Assembly (NCBI GenBank): GCA_041399065.1
Contig: JAWKTN010000014.1
Coordinates: forward strand, 1-64,000
DNA from: JAGQPD01 sp020426865
Lineage (GTDB): Bacteria; Planctomycetota; Planctomycetia; Pirellulales; Pirellulaceae
Length of the DNA: 64,000 nucleotides
Direction: 5' to 3'
The notes beneath the pieces are model-generated. The model was not told the DNA's origin, made no database searches, and saw nothing but the letters and a program-made list of their open reading frames with translations. Positions 8,410-18,092 of the stretch are shown here, piece after piece; position 1 is the first letter of the stretch, and each line of letters begins with the position of its first letter. The translations under genes and the position numbers were made by a program.

Positions 8410-8849
8410 TGTTGGTCCTGGTTGATACCAACGTGGTGCTTCGCATCGTCGAAACCGGCCACCCGCATCACCAAGCGGCAGCCGATTCGATGCGAAAGAT
8501 CCGGCAGCGGGGTGACACGCTCTGCCTGCTTCCCCAAGTGCATTATGAGTTTTGGGTCGCGGCTACACGGCCCGTTGCAAACAACGGACTCGGACTTTCG
8601 AGCAGCGATGCGTTGGCGGAGCTGAAACAGCTCGGCCCACCACTGTTTCGCTTTCTAAAGGACGAGCGAGCGATCTATCAAGCGTGGCTCGGTGTCATTG
8701 GAACACATTCAGTGCAGGGAAAGGCCGCTCATGACGCCCGGTTGGTAGCCGCCATGGAGCGGCACGGTGTGACTCACTTGCTGACCTTCAACACAGAGGA
8801 CTTTGTTCGCTACCGTCACCTGACCGTGCTCGATCCCCAAACGGTTTAA
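8409..8849 (+). CDS. vapC: VapC-family PIN-domain ribonuclease toxin
   Basis: The 146-residue product is a typical PIN domain. It begins LVDTNV with the first metal-binding Asp at residue 6, has an acidic residue in the middle (YEFWVA), and ends with AHDARLVAAM and LLTFNTEDFVRY, which supply the other conserved acidic positions. VapC toxins cleave tRNA or rRNA and are neutralised by the co-encoded antitoxin; the specific target is unknown. Length is normal. Its stop overlaps the stop of the opposing fragment at 8846 through a TTAA. A decayed second copy is at 3367-3546. Confidence 0.88.
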   Translation: MLVLVDTNVVLRIVETGHPHHQAAADSMRKIRQRGDTLCLLPQVHYEFWVAATRPVANNGLGLSSSDALAELKQLGPPLFRFLKDERAIYQAWLGVIGTHSVQGKAAHDARLVAAMERHGVTHLLTFNTEDFVRYRHLTVLDPQTV

Positions 8850-9428
8850 GCCGCCCTTCGATCGGGCGGCTGGGCCGTGAGAGGAAGCTTCAGCTCCGCC
8901 GTATCATACGGCGAGCGAATGCGGCCCGCCCACTTGTACCAGGTGGTGGCATTGCCACCACCTAGCCTCCGGAATTCAGCCACTCGGTCCCGCTCCTGGG
9001 TAAAGCGGTCATCGGCTTTGAGGCGGGCGATGAGGATCGCTTTGTCCGGGATCTCGTCGGAGAGAAAAACTTTTACGAAATCGATCCCTGATCGTTTCAA
9101 TTCATAGGCTCGCACATAGTGCCGCATCGAGAGCTCTGGAATGAGATGCAAATGGTCGGCCATCCAATCGTAGACCTGCTGATCCCAGAACCAGGTAGCG
9201 ACCTGTTTGTGCACCTCCTCGGGCGTTGGATCAAACACCACCAGGTGGCCCCTATCTTCCACGGCTGCGACATTCGCGTCCGCAGAACGCCCATCATTGG
9301 CGATAATGCAGACCTGGCTCGTTGTCTGAAACTCGCGGGGAATTCCCGTGCCATCACCAGCTGCCGCCGTGTGCCAGGCCACGTTCTTGACCGGGTCCGT
9401 CTGGCAGGTGCATTTGAGCAATCTGACA
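8846..9428 (-). pseudogene. C-terminal fragment of a plasmid-type ATPase-like gene
   Basis: This frame (about 190 residues) begins abruptly without a start signal. It contains DPVKNVAWHTAA, IPREFQTTSQV, IIANDGRSADANVAAVEDRGHLVVF, VATWFWDQQVYDW and PELSMRHYVRAYELK. This is the C-terminal half of a class of proteins I associate with planctomycete mobile and plasmid DNA that resemble AAA ATPases; no P-loop is present. At 9421-9436 the upstream DNA switches to a ParB frame, so the two genes were fused by deletion. The original function cannot be stated. Confidence 0.6.
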
Positions 9429-9429
9429 G

Positions 9430-10020
9430 ATCACTGATTTTCGTCAGTTGATAGGCCGTTGACGGTGCGATCGAGCCATCTTCGACGCTCGCCTGCACGT
9501 CGTCTGGGAGTTTGAGCAAGGCCAGGGCCTTGGAGACCTTTCCCTTGGAAATATTGAGCTCTTTTGCGAGCTGGGACACATTCCAGCCATTGTCCTCTTG
9601 GAGTTGTCTTAGCGAGCGGGCGAGGTCCTTTCCGGTCAAGTCTTGCCGAAGCACGTTCTCAATAATCTGCTGCGAACGAATGGTCGTCACCGCCCGCGTG
9701 GCATCGTCAAAGATACACCGGATGCGGGGAAGTCCCGCGTGTTGATGAGCACGGTATCGCCGCTCACCAGTGACGATCACCCACTTGTCATGCTCTGGGC
9801 TCCAACGGACCCGAATGGGCTGCAGCAGACCGTGCTTTTTGATGCTTTCAGCAAGCCGGGAGATTTCCTCCTCATCGAACTCCTTGCGGGGTTGATCCGG
9901 GTCCGGCATCACCTCGTGAAGTTCAATCTCACCGGTATCACGACTGCGGACATAATCGGTGCGGGGAGGATTGCCCCCAATCGTCTGGTAGACGGGCTGG
10001 GGGTTCTCGCCCTCCCGGAT
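9430..10020 (-). pseudogene. ParB/Spo0J-like partition protein fragment
   Basis: The minus strand encodes a good ParB N-terminal region: a start like GEIELHEVMPDPDQPRKEF, then ISRLAESIKKHGLLQPI, the box VTGERRYRAH and a central helix-turn-helix (NVSQLAKELNISKGKV). Homology ends at QLTKISD near 9436, and after that the frame is nonsense relative to the ATPase-like fragment. On the other side homology fades at about 10020, where a transposase remnant begins on the opposite strand. The piece lacks a C-terminal dimerisation domain. It suggests an integrated plasmid or similar replicon that has decayed. Confidence 0.75.
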
Positions 10021-10022
10021 GC

Positions 10023-10367
10023 CAATCGAACAAGGGTGAAAGCTCGAACAAGTTCTCCAAAGCCGTGTCATTCGGGAACAATCACGAGTTCCTTCAGGGC
10101 GAGAAGGCGGAGCAAGAAATCGCGGAGAGCTGTCGTCGCCTCATCAAGAATGCCATCGTGTGCTGGAACTATCTCTATCTCTCGCAGCGGATTCTGAATG
10201 AGAAGGACGAGGAGCGGAGACAGGACTTGATTACCAACATCCGCCGCGGCTCAGTGGTCATGTGGCAACACATCAACCTGCATAGAGAGTACGATTTCTC
10301 GGACGCAAAGCTCCAGGATTCGGTCGGATTGGAGGTTCCCAGAATTCGGGAGCTGGAGGTCGTTTAA
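10023..10367 (+). pseudogene. Tn3-family transposase, C-terminal remnant
   Basis: The reading frame through the GTG at 10065 encodes NKFSKAVSFGNNHEF, EQEIAESCRRLIKNAIVCWNYLYLS, then a charged helix and WQHINLH.EYDFSD, ending RELEVV. This is the extreme C-terminus of Tn3-type transposases (the ~970-residue DDE family). About 110 residues survive, the rest being lost at the junction with the ParB fragment near 10020. It is not functional, but it identifies a past Tn3-type insertion. Confidence 0.75.
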
Positions 10368-10467
10368 GAATGGGAGCCTGTTTTTGCACGGAACCCGTTG
10401 TGCGATGGCAAGTTAAGGAAGGTCCCAGTGACGGATTTGGCACCTTTGTTCGCTTTCACCCAAGTTG

Positions 10468-10760
10468 CGCAGTTGGTTACGCGTCTGGGCCTCTGCGGCA
10501 AACTGGGCAACCTGGGAGATTTGCGATTGGCCAGCGTCAGGCAGTCTACCTGGTTTCGCCAAGCTGCGCAGTTGGGTAGCGCGTCTGGGCCTCCTTGGCG
10601 CGTCTGCGCCCCTGTGGCAAACTGGGTAACCTGGGCGATTTACGATTGGCCTGCGCCAGACAGTTTACCTAGTTTCGCCAAGCTGCGCAGTTGGGTAGCG
10701 CGTCTCGGCCTCTGGGCGCGTCTCGGCCTCTGGGCGCGTCTCGGCCTCTGTGGGCCTCTG
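10468..10760. repeat. GC-rich direct repeats (99/119-bp units) with an 18-bp tandem tail
   Basis: Units start with CGCAGTTGG at 10468, 10567 and 10686. Each carries GCGCGTCT(G/C)GGCCT, and the first two also carry GGCAAACTGGG(C/T)AACCTGGG, a GATT(T)GCGATTGGCC-like box and TTTCGCCAAGCTG. The third decays into CGCGTCTCGGCCTCTGGG repeated three times from 10699. There is no gene in 10368-10887. The open frames across it reflect base composition and repetition. Confidence 0.75.
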
Positions 10761-10887
10761 GCGAGTCTGGGCCTCTGTGAAGGTGCAGACCGTGCCGGTG
10801 CCTGTGGGACCCTATTCCAACGGGGCTCTCGTTTTGCTTCTATCGCTCCGTCGCCCTGTCAAAAAGCTGACGACGCATGGCCTGGAA

Positions 10888-11805
10888 TTACGTAACCGTA
10901 CCTTCGCCAAAGAATCTCCATTCGGGGCCGAACTGCTGTAAAAAATAGAGCGAGTACGACCGCACGAAAACCGGCAGCGGCAATAGGATAACCGTGCCTA
11001 TGTATGGAATGATTGCGACGCAACATGTCGCACAAATGGCCAACACGGCGATCATTCCGATCAAGAAGCCCATCACGATCATCGCCAATAGATATAAAAA
11101 AAGCGTGCCTACGCGGCCGGGCAACAGTTCGTACCGAAACACGTGCCATGCGTCGATCGCCGAGGTGCGACGCAAATACATGATTGGCACAACAAACTGC
11201 GTCAGACAAAACTTTACCAGCCCCGCGAGAATCGCCAGCGGAATTACCAGCAATACACCGACGGCGATGGCAGTCCACGTTGGTCCGCCAAACTTCCCGG
11301 CTTGGATATCAGGCCAGGCAATCCCCCCGCTGATGGCGGCGATCATGACAAAGACAACGAAGCAACCAAGACCAAACAAGAACCGAAAGGCGAACAACGA
11401 ATTCCCTTCGGCTTGGAATTCCCGCCATGGTTGGACGACGGCGCCACGATTTCGCACCACACCGTCGATGAACATGAATTTGCCGCGGCTGCTCAGCCAC
11501 GTGATCAGCAGCGCCAAAAGAATGCCGACGACAAGAACGACGGCGCCAATCGAAAGGATCATTGTAAAATGATCTCGGACCCACTGCCAAACGGGTTCGA
11601 ATCCCGGGCCCCCGCCATTGCCGCCGGGACCATTTCCTCCTCCCCCACCTCCTCCGCCTCCGCCTGTTCCACCACCATCGCCTAACGACGCCAGAAAGGC
11701 ACAAAAGCCAAGCTTCAACCATTTTTCCAGATCAAACGGTTGGAACAGGATCCATTTGGTGCGGTTCAGAGCGGGCGAAATCGGGTCGACAACAGAAATC
11801 GCCAT
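10888..11805 (-). CDS. Multi-pass membrane protein with polyglycine linker
   Basis: The 305-residue protein begins MAISVVDPISPALNRTKWILFQPFDLEKWLKLGFCAFLASLG, followed by an almost pure glycine run (residues about 43-66). About six hydrophobic segments follow (near 80-105, 145-170, 180-205, 235-265 and 265-285). The opening pattern is shared by uncharacterised membrane proteins of several bacterial phyla; no enzyme motif is visible. GAGG lies about 9 bases before ATG 11805. The neighbouring small membrane protein upstream on the same strand suggests a shared unit. Confidence 0.7.
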   Translation of the reverse strand: MAISVVDPISPALNRTKWILFQPFDLEKWLKLGFCAFLASLGDGGGTGGGGGGGGGGNGPGGNGGGPGFEPVWQWVRDHFTMILSIGAVVLVVGILLALLITWLSSRGKFMFIDGVVRNRGAVVQPWREFQAEGNSLFAFRFLFGLGCFVVFVMIAAISGGIAWPDIQAGKFGGPTWTAIAVGVLLVIPLAILAGLVKFCLTQFVVPIMYLRRTSAIDAWHVFRYELLPGRVGTLFLYLLAMIVMGFLIGMIAVLAICATCCVAIIPYIGTVILLPLPVFVRSYSLYFLQQFGPEWRFFGEGTVT

Positions 11806-11878
11806 GGTTCGTGACCTCGTACGGATCTTTCCAAGTCACCAAGTCTACGGTGCGGTGCCAAGCTCACAACTGCCAGAA

Positions 11879-12151
11879 TTACCTGACGGAATGAGCCCGA
11901 CCGGGCGCGTCTTCGGATCGACCGCTTGCCAAGTGCGACGAGGCGCGCACGATACGTTCGATTTCCGCGCCGTTCAAGCCTTGATCGATCAGCTCACGCT
12001 TAAACTCCAACTCGCTCTGGTGGCAGAAGTATCGTCGAATTTCCTTAGCGACAGCGCTAATTACGCTCGCCCCCACCACGATCATCACGATCAACACGAC
12101 CATGTTGAAAGGGACAGGTAGCGACATTACGGAATTAAAAAATGTGCTCAT
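11879..12151 (-). CDS. Small single-pass membrane protein
   Basis: An upstream ATG in the same frame would add 34 residues, but ATG 12151 has a strong GGAGGGGG ribosome site directly upstream and is chosen. The 90-residue product has one transmembrane helix (about residues 13-36, FNMVVLIVMIVVGASVI) and a cytoplasmic helix with ELEFKRELIDQGLNGAEIERIV, a pattern found in short membrane proteins of planctomycetes and proteobacteria. Function is unknown. It lies 73 bp upstream of the larger membrane protein gene in the same direction. Confidence 0.7.
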   Translation of the reverse strand: MSTFFNSVMSLPVPFNMVVLIVMIVVGASVISAVAKEIRRYFCHQSELEFKRELIDQGLNGAEIERIVRASSHLASGRSEDAPGRAHSVR

Positions 12152-12438
12152 AGCTCCCCCCTCCACGTTTGGGCGACCCAACCTCCCGTCAAGTGTGTGT
12201 ATCCCGTTAACACCATTCGCTTGCCGATTTAAAATATTGTAAGAGATTCCCACCGACCATCGAAATTGTTGTGCGACTGATTATCTCACGACAGATTATC
12301 GCATGAATTGTTGCACGAAACCAGGAGTCACGGTGGTGCCCAACGTGAGCGGCTACCTTTGTTTTTTCCGAAAAGTGCCTAAAATGAGACGTTGTCCGGC
12401 ATCGAGTTGGTCGATCCTTAATTTTCCATGAGCAAGCT

Positions 12439-13389
12439 ATGACACGGTCGATGCATTCCGGTTGGTTGGGGCTTGGGTTGTTGTCGATCCTGACGACCAC
12501 CGTAGCCATTGCGGGTGCTCAGGGCGAGGAGGGCCAATCGGTATCTGGCAGCTCCGAAGCCACACCAATTCGTCCCGCGGCATCATTGGCAACGGGTTTG
12601 TTGCTGGAGCCGCCATTGGAACTGGCGTGGTTTACGCGCGAGCGGTTCGTCAAGGAATCGTCGAACATTGGCGCCGAAAAGATCCAAAAAGTGTGGACAT
12701 CTCCAGTAAAGAGGTTCCCGCCTCATCAGGGCAAAACGGGGGCGGGACTTTCGGAGGATGACGTCAAAACCTACATGCGACAGGCCAAAGCGTGGTTCGA
12801 CCAGGGAAATGCCATTCCTGTGTCTGACGTGGGCCTCGTGAGCACGCAGGAAGACGTCATTCGCCAGCCGATGCTCAATCACATCGCCGCGTTTGAGAAC
12901 GAAATGGTCCGAGCGTATCTGTTGGTACAACGTACGTTGTCCGATACCGGCTGGGGTTATTTCTCGATCGTGCAGGACCTGACCGTCGAACCGCCGCAAG
13001 ACTATTTTGCGCAAATCCATCCGGACCGTGTACAATTTGAGGCAACTAGTTGCTACAAATGTCATTCGTCGGGGCCACTCGCCATCCATCCGGCTCGCGA
13101 AGACCTCGTCCTGGACGCGAAACTGGCAGCCGCATTGAACGAACACATTGCGACGCAACCACGATCGCAATTCTTTTTCCCTTCCTACTCGCCGAAACCA
13201 GCAACCGGCAAACCCCTGACGCTCGAATTCTGTAGCCAGTGTCACGATCATCAAGGCACTCGTGCAACCCTGTTTCAATTGCACGCACATTCAATTCGCG
13301 TCCTCGTTGATTTCGGATACATGCCGCCCGACGAGCGGCTAACACCTGAACAAATTCAGGAACTCAAAAACTGGTTGGAGAAGGAATAG
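12439..13389 (+). CDS. Exported di-haem c-type cytochrome-like protein
   Basis: The 316-residue protein has a signal peptide (residues 1-29, ending IAGAQG) and two CxxCH haem-attachment motifs, CYKCH at residue 205 and CSQCH at residue 265. A C-terminal GYMPPDERLT...I..LKNWLE segment is typical of small cytochrome domains that donate an axial Met. It probably works in the periplasm in electron transfer; partners are not evident. The gene is convergent with the FAD oxidoreductase at 13407-15074, 17 bp away. No good ribosome site precedes the ATG. Confidence 0.75.
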   Translation: MTRSMHSGWLGLGLLSILTTTVAIAGAQGEEGQSVSGSSEATPIRPAASLATGLLLEPPLELAWFTRERFVKESSNIGAEKIQKVWTSPVKRFPPHQGKTGAGLSEDDVKTYMRQAKAWFDQGNAIPVSDVGLVSTQEDVIRQPMLNHIAAFENEMVRAYLLVQRTLSDTGWGYFSIVQDLTVEPPQDYFAQIHPDRVQFEATSCYKCHSSGPLAIHPAREDLVLDAKLAAALNEHIATQPRSQFFFPSYSPKPATGKPLTLEFCSQCHDHQGTRATLFQLHAHSIRVLVDFGYMPPDERLTPEQIQELKNWLEKE

Positions 13390-13406
13390 AGGCCGGAAAT
13401 TCCGGT

Positions 13407-15074
13407 CTAGCGTGGCAATTCGAGAACCTGGCCTTGGCCCAGCAGGCGATCGCGTAGCCGCGAATACGAAAGCTCTTGCACGGATCGTTGGGGCTGTTCT
13501 TTGCAGGTTAGCGCCGCGGCGATTCCCGCACTTTGTCCCAAGACCATCCATGTCGGCTCGACGCGAATCGATGCGATGCCGACATGCGTACACGACAGTG
13601 CTACCGGCACGAGCAGATTCGAGCATTCCGTCGGCTGCGGAACGATCGAGCGATACGGAACGTGATAAGCATATCCCTGTTTCACATCCTCTCTACGGAC
13701 AGGGAAGATCGTACCCTCGTTGATTACGCCTCCATCTTTCAAAGCGATCCGCTGGCAGTCATGCGAATCAATTGGGAATGACGAGACAACGATTGGATCA
13801 TCCTTCACCGGCTCTTCCAGGATATCGTTTTGGCTCAAGACATACTTGCCGCGCATGCGCCGTCCCTCGCGAACGTAGAGTGCCGGCGAAAAATGACCGT
13901 AGTCCGCGAATTCGTCCTTGCACAAGCCCAAGCGGGAATACTTTTGGCGAGTTTCATCCGGCACAGCCGAGTCGGTCGTAAGAAAATGGTATAGTTCCAG
14001 CGTGTATTGCTTGTGCGCCTCCCAAATTGCGGCGCGGCCCGTTTCGTCGGCCTCACACCAGTCGTTGCCGCCGCCAACCAACCCTAGTGAAAACTGTCCG
14101 CCAATCGAGTTATTGCCATCCCACTTGTTGCCTGGCAATGCGTATAAGTCAAATCCAACTCGACCACCCGCCTGAACGTACCGCCGAACGACCTCAAAGC
14201 GAGCGGGATCGTAACGGTCTGGCTCCGGCAAAGGTACCCGGTTCTCGGGGTCCTCGGTCAGACACAACCGGAAGCTGTAGACCATCACGTTTCTGTCACC
14301 TGCCACTTCGCCGTCGGCCTCGCTCGTGTTACTGTTGCCGTGGTTGTTATCGCGGTGGTTGTCATCGATCGTCGTGATCAATGGCAATGGCTGGCCACGG
14401 ACGCCGAACCCACTGATATCCATCTTCTTTTTGGGGTACTGTTTTCCTGCGTACGATTCGCCAAACTCCTCCCTCCCCTCGCGGCCGATGGTCCAGCTGA
14501 CGTCGGCAGCGGCCATCAAGTCGCCTTCGTAAGTTGCATCGACGAATACATTTGCCGTAAACGTGCCGTTGCTGGTGATGATCTCGGTAATGCGCGGCCC
14601 GTCCTTCTTTGCAGAGAGGAGATAGCGGCCGGTAAGGACTTGCACACCGGCCTCGTCCAGCATCTGCTTTGTCACGCGGGCGGCCACATGAGGTTCGTAC
14701 GTCCATATCGCCTGATCCTTCACGCGAACATCGTAAGGCAACTCGATTCCGCGTGACCGATAGTCGTTGGCAATGCGAGTGTGCCATTCGTCGAATAGCC
14801 CCATAACGGTCGAGCGTGCACACTGATTGGAATCGCTATGGCTCAACCCACCCGTATTCATACCGCCGACGTGATTCGTCGGTTCCAATAAAGTAACCGA
14901 CACTCCTTCCCGAGCAGCACCAATCGCGGCACACACGCCTCCGGGCGTCGCGCCATAGACAATCACATCGGCCGTGGAAGGGTCCGCGAACGACGGAGAT
15001 GCGCCGAAAGTTATCGCCGCTAACGTAGCTGCGAACACCAAAGATGTGCGTCGAGAATTCAGTGTTTTGGTCAT
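13407..15074 (-). CDS. Exported FAD-dependent oxidoreductase (FAD_oxidored family)
   Basis: ATG 15074 is preferred because GAGGGAAAG precedes it and a signal peptide follows at once (ending SPSFAD, residues 1-27). An ATG 12 bases upstream is possible. The 555-residue product starts its catalytic part with DVIVYGATPGGVCAAIGAAREG, a Rossmann FAD-binding motif, followed by HVGGMNTGGL and a C-terminal LVPVALSCTHVGIASIRVE.T.M.LGQSAGIAA. Planctomycetes encode many such proteins next to sugar-degradation genes; the substrate is unknown. The divergent neighbour is the cytochrome-domain protein at 15241. Confidence 0.82.
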   Translation of the reverse strand: MTKTLNSRRTSLVFAATLAAITFGASPSFADPSTADVIVYGATPGGVCAAIGAAREGVSVTLLEPTNHVGGMNTGGLSHSDSNQCARSTVMGLFDEWHTRIANDYRSRGIELPYDVRVKDQAIWTYEPHVAARVTKQMLDEAGVQVLTGRYLLSAKKDGPRITEIITSNGTFTANVFVDATYEGDLMAAADVSWTIGREGREEFGESYAGKQYPKKKMDISGFGVRGQPLPLITTIDDNHRDNNHGNSNTSEADGEVAGDRNVMVYSFRLCLTEDPENRVPLPEPDRYDPARFEVVRRYVQAGGRVGFDLYALPGNKWDGNNSIGGQFSLGLVGGGNDWCEADETGRAAIWEAHKQYTLELYHFLTTDSAVPDETRQKYSRLGLCKDEFADYGHFSPALYVREGRRMRGKYVLSQNDILEEPVKDDPIVVSSFPIDSHDCQRIALKDGGVINEGTIFPVRREDVKQGYAYHVPYRSIVPQPTECSNLLVPVALSCTHVGIASIRVEPTWMVLGQSAGIAAALTCKEQPQRSVQELSYSRLRDRLLGQGQVLELPR

Positions 15075-15240
15075 GCTTTCCCTCATCCTTTCCCTCGCTT
15101 GGCTGTTTTCGACGACGCCGACAACGTGTTGAACGTAAACCGTCGCGCCGGAAAAGGCAAGAGTGGAAACGTATGGCTTTCCTGTTATGCTGGACGTGAT
15201 CAATGGATTCCGGGAATGGCAAACGGGGGAGACGAAAACG

Positions 15241-17973
15241 ATGGAATTGGGACGATGTGTGAGTGGCCTCTTGCTATGGTGCATGGTCGAGATCGGCGCT
15301 GGGCAGGTCATCGCACAGGAAAGCGGCACGGCGATCAAAGTCGCGACGAGCCCGACAACACAATCGCTTGATGAATTGAGGGCCCTGGGAGCGCAGCGAT
15401 CGAAATATCGGGCGCAATCGGCGACGCATGCGCACGACAGTATTCCTCAACCGCAACTTGACGCATACCGGACCACGGTCGAGCCGATACTGAAACAGGC
15501 ATGCGTTGATTGTCACGGCCCGGACACTCAAGAAGGGAATGTGCGTATTGATACGCTCGACCCCAATCTCCTACACGGCGACGATGTCTCATGGTGGCTT
15601 GAGATTCTCGCGGTAGTCAGCAAGTCCGAAATGCCCCCTCCCGACCAGGCGGACCTTAGCGACGATGACCGCGCGACGATCGTCGAGTGGGTGTCGCAAG
15701 AAGTACATACGGCATCGGTCGTCCGGCGAGGTGAGCAACATCACTCATCGTTTCGCCGGATGACGCGTTACGAATACAACTATGCGCTGCAAGATCTGCT
15801 GGGCCTACCTTACGACTTTGCAAAGGACTTGCCGCCGGAGGCCAATTCGGACGATGGTTTTCAAAACAGTTCCGAGCTTCTGCACATGTCCGCGGTCCAA
15901 TTCGCGACGTATCAGCAACTTGGTCGCCGGGCGTTACAACGAGCGACAGTGCGGGGAACGCGACCCAAACCGCTATATTGGAGCGTGTCGATGCAGGCGG
16001 CCTCCGCCAGCGGATGGGCCGGCCAGGAAGCGGAACTCGATCAGTTGCGCCTAACACACAAGGATGCTCCAGAAGAAACGCTGCAGCAGGAACTTCAACG
16101 GCAGATCGCAGTCTTCCAGACCCGACACGGCCAAGCTCATTACAAGAACAACGCCAACGGACGAACCATCGTTGCGCAGTGGAGTTACCCTGAGGCAAAG
16201 TACGCATGGAAGCCCGACGCGGCGGCTCCGCAGGATCCCCCGCCGTCGGAATTTGTGGCGGTGATTCCGCCGCGGCAAAGGTTGATTGTCGAACTGGGCG
16301 ACCAGCTTCCCGAGGAGGGGTTACTGCGAGTGCGCTTCCGCGCGTCACGCATCGCTGGCGAGGACGCCCCGATCCCGAGTCTTCAACTGGAATTTGGTTG
16401 GCAGGCCAGCAACGACTCACACGCGTCCGTTCGGATCAGCGACCATGATATCGCCATCGATGCACCGTCACACAGCCCTCGATTCTACCAGTGGGAGCTG
16501 CCGCTCAGCGAAATCTATCCTCGCAATCTCGTACGCAACACGTCGAAGCTGGGGGACTTGCCAAGCCCGTCCGAGTTTGTTCGCTTCGTCAATAGCTCGG
16601 TCTCGCAAACCGATGTCCAAATCGACTACGTCGAGATCTCCGCTCCTGTGTACGATGCGTGGCCCCCAGCGTCGCACTCGCAGATCTTTTTCGTTAAGGC
16701 TCCAGGCGACAGCGAAGCGGAGCAGCAGGTTGCAGCTAGGACAATACTGACGCGATTCATGCAGCGGGCGTGGCGACGGCCGGTGACTGACAACGAGCTC
16801 GAGCAAAAGCTATCGTTATTCGCCAAGCTTCGGCCGCAATGCAACGACTTCCAACAAGCGATGATCGAGGTCATGGCATCCGTACTGACATCACCGAAGT
16901 TCTTCTATCTCGTACGTGCCGACGACGTGTCAGCACCGTTAACTGAGGAGAAATTGCCGGCGCTGCAAGCGAGCGAGTTGGCCACGCGGCTGTCCATGTT
17001 TCTTTGGTGCAGTATTCCTGACCAGGAACTGCTGGACCTGGCAAGTGAGGACCGATTGTGCGATGCGTCAGTATTGGATCGACAAGTTCAACGCATGCTC
17101 GCCGACCCACGGTCACGTCGGTTTTCTGAGCAGTTTGTTCGGCAATGGCTGGGCCTGCAATTGCTGGATTATCTCAAGGTCGACGCCAACGAGTACCCTC
17201 TGTTCGACGACGCACTCAAAGAAGCGATGCGAATAGAACCGGTGGCGATGTTCCATGAGATGTTACAGAACAATGCCAGCGTGCTGGACTTTCTTCATGC
17301 CGACTACACGATGGCGAATGAACGATTGGCGCAACACTATGGGCTAACTGGCGTTGCCGGCAACAACTTTCGGCGCGTGCCGCTTAATCAGCAACCGGTA
17401 CGAGGCGGACTGCTGACCGAAGCGGGGATTCTCGCGATGAATTCCGATGGCAAGGATTCCCATCCGATCAAGCGAGGCATTTGGCTCTTAGATCGCGTAC
17501 TCAACGACCCGCCACCACCGCCTCCGCCAGCTGTTCCCAAAATCGACCTGACCGATCCTGAGATCGCCAAGCTAACATTGAAGGAGCGAATTCTCAATCA
17601 TCGCGATCAGGCTGCCTGTCGTTCCTGCCACATGAAAATTGATCCATGGGGACTGGCGTTTGAAAACTTTGATGCCGTCGGGGCCTGGCGGAATGACGTG
17701 CGAGGACAACCTGTGGATGCGACGAGTACGCTGCTGAATCACCAAGAGATCGCGGGAATCGAAGGCCTAAAGCGTTACTTGTTGAACGAGCGACAAGACC
17801 AATTCGTGCGAGCACTTGCGCACAAGATGTCGACGTTTGCCCTGGGCCGACCACTGACGTTTGCTGATCGTGCGGCAGTCGACCAGATCACGACAGCACT
17901 GCGACAAGAGGATGACGGGCTGGCAACGCTTGTGACACGAATCGCGCAGAGTGATCTTTTTCAAGGCGATTAG
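15241..17973 (+). CDS. Planctomycete cytochrome-domain protein with DUF1587/1595/1592/1588/1585
   Basis: The longest frame opens at 15163, but ATG 15241 has GGGGGAG upstream and begins a signal peptide, giving 910 residues. A CxxCH motif (CVDCH) is at residue 88 in the N-terminal PSCyt1-like domain. DUF1587 follows (RMTRYEYNYALQDLLGL). A carbohydrate-binding-like insert occupies the middle (about 220-480), then DUF1595/DUF1592 (RAWRRPVT; a RLSMFLWCSIPD segment), DUF1588 with a second CxxCH (CRSCHMKIDPWGLAFENFD at residue 793) and DUF1585 at the end. These domains almost always travel with a DUF1552 protein, which is the next gene. The role is thought to be extracytoplasmic redox work on polymers, but it is not established. 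Confidence 0.85.
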   Translation: MELGRCVSGLLLWCMVEIGAGQVIAQESGTAIKVATSPTTQSLDELRALGAQRSKYRAQSATHAHDSIPQPQLDAYRTTVEPILKQACVDCHGPDTQEGNVRIDTLDPNLLHGDDVSWWLEILAVVSKSEMPPPDQADLSDDDRATIVEWVSQEVHTASVVRRGEQHHSSFRRMTRYEYNYALQDLLGLPYDFAKDLPPEANSDDGFQNSSELLHMSAVQFATYQQLGRRALQRATVRGTRPKPLYWSVSMQAASASGWAGQEAELDQLRLTHKDAPEETLQQELQRQIAVFQTRHGQAHYKNNANGRTIVAQWSYPEAKYAWKPDAAAPQDPPPSEFVAVIPPRQRLIVELGDQLPEEGLLRVRFRASRIAGEDAPIPSLQLEFGWQASNDSHASVRISDHDIAIDAPSHSPRFYQWELPLSEIYPRNLVRNTSKLGDLPSPSEFVRFVNSSVSQTDVQIDYVEISAPVYDAWPPASHSQIFFVKAPGDSEAEQQVAARTILTRFMQRAWRRPVTDNELEQKLSLFAKLRPQCNDFQQAMIEVMASVLTSPKFFYLVRADDVSAPLTEEKLPALQASELATRLSMFLWCSIPDQELLDLASEDRLCDASVLDRQVQRMLADPRSRRFSEQFVRQWLGLQLLDYLKVDANEYPLFDDALKEAMRIEPVAMFHEMLQNNASVLDFLHADYTMANERLAQHYGLTGVAGNNFRRVPLNQQPVRGGLLTEAGILAMNSDGKDSHPIKRGIWLLDRVLNDPPPPPPPAVPKIDLTDPEIAKLTLKERILNHRDQAACRSCHMKIDPWGLAFENFDAVGAWRNDVRGQPVDATSTLLNHQEIAGIEGLKRYLLNERQDQFVRALAHKMSTFALGRPLTFADRAAVDQITTALRQEDDGLATLVTRIAQSDLFQGD

Positions 17974-18092
17974 ACTTTCGTCACTATTGACGCGTACTGA
18001 CGGACGTCCCACAATGGTGCAAGTCGGCCATCGGCGAGGGTCGACATGCCTTGGTTCCCACCTACCTTCCTCACAACACGGGGTTCAACAGC

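Noticed and set aside
11591..11606. GGGTTCGAATCCC looks like a tRNA T-arm
   Set aside because: It lies inside the conserved membrane-protein gene (codes for GFEP), and no acceptor stem, D-arm or anticodon arm can be paired around it on either strand.
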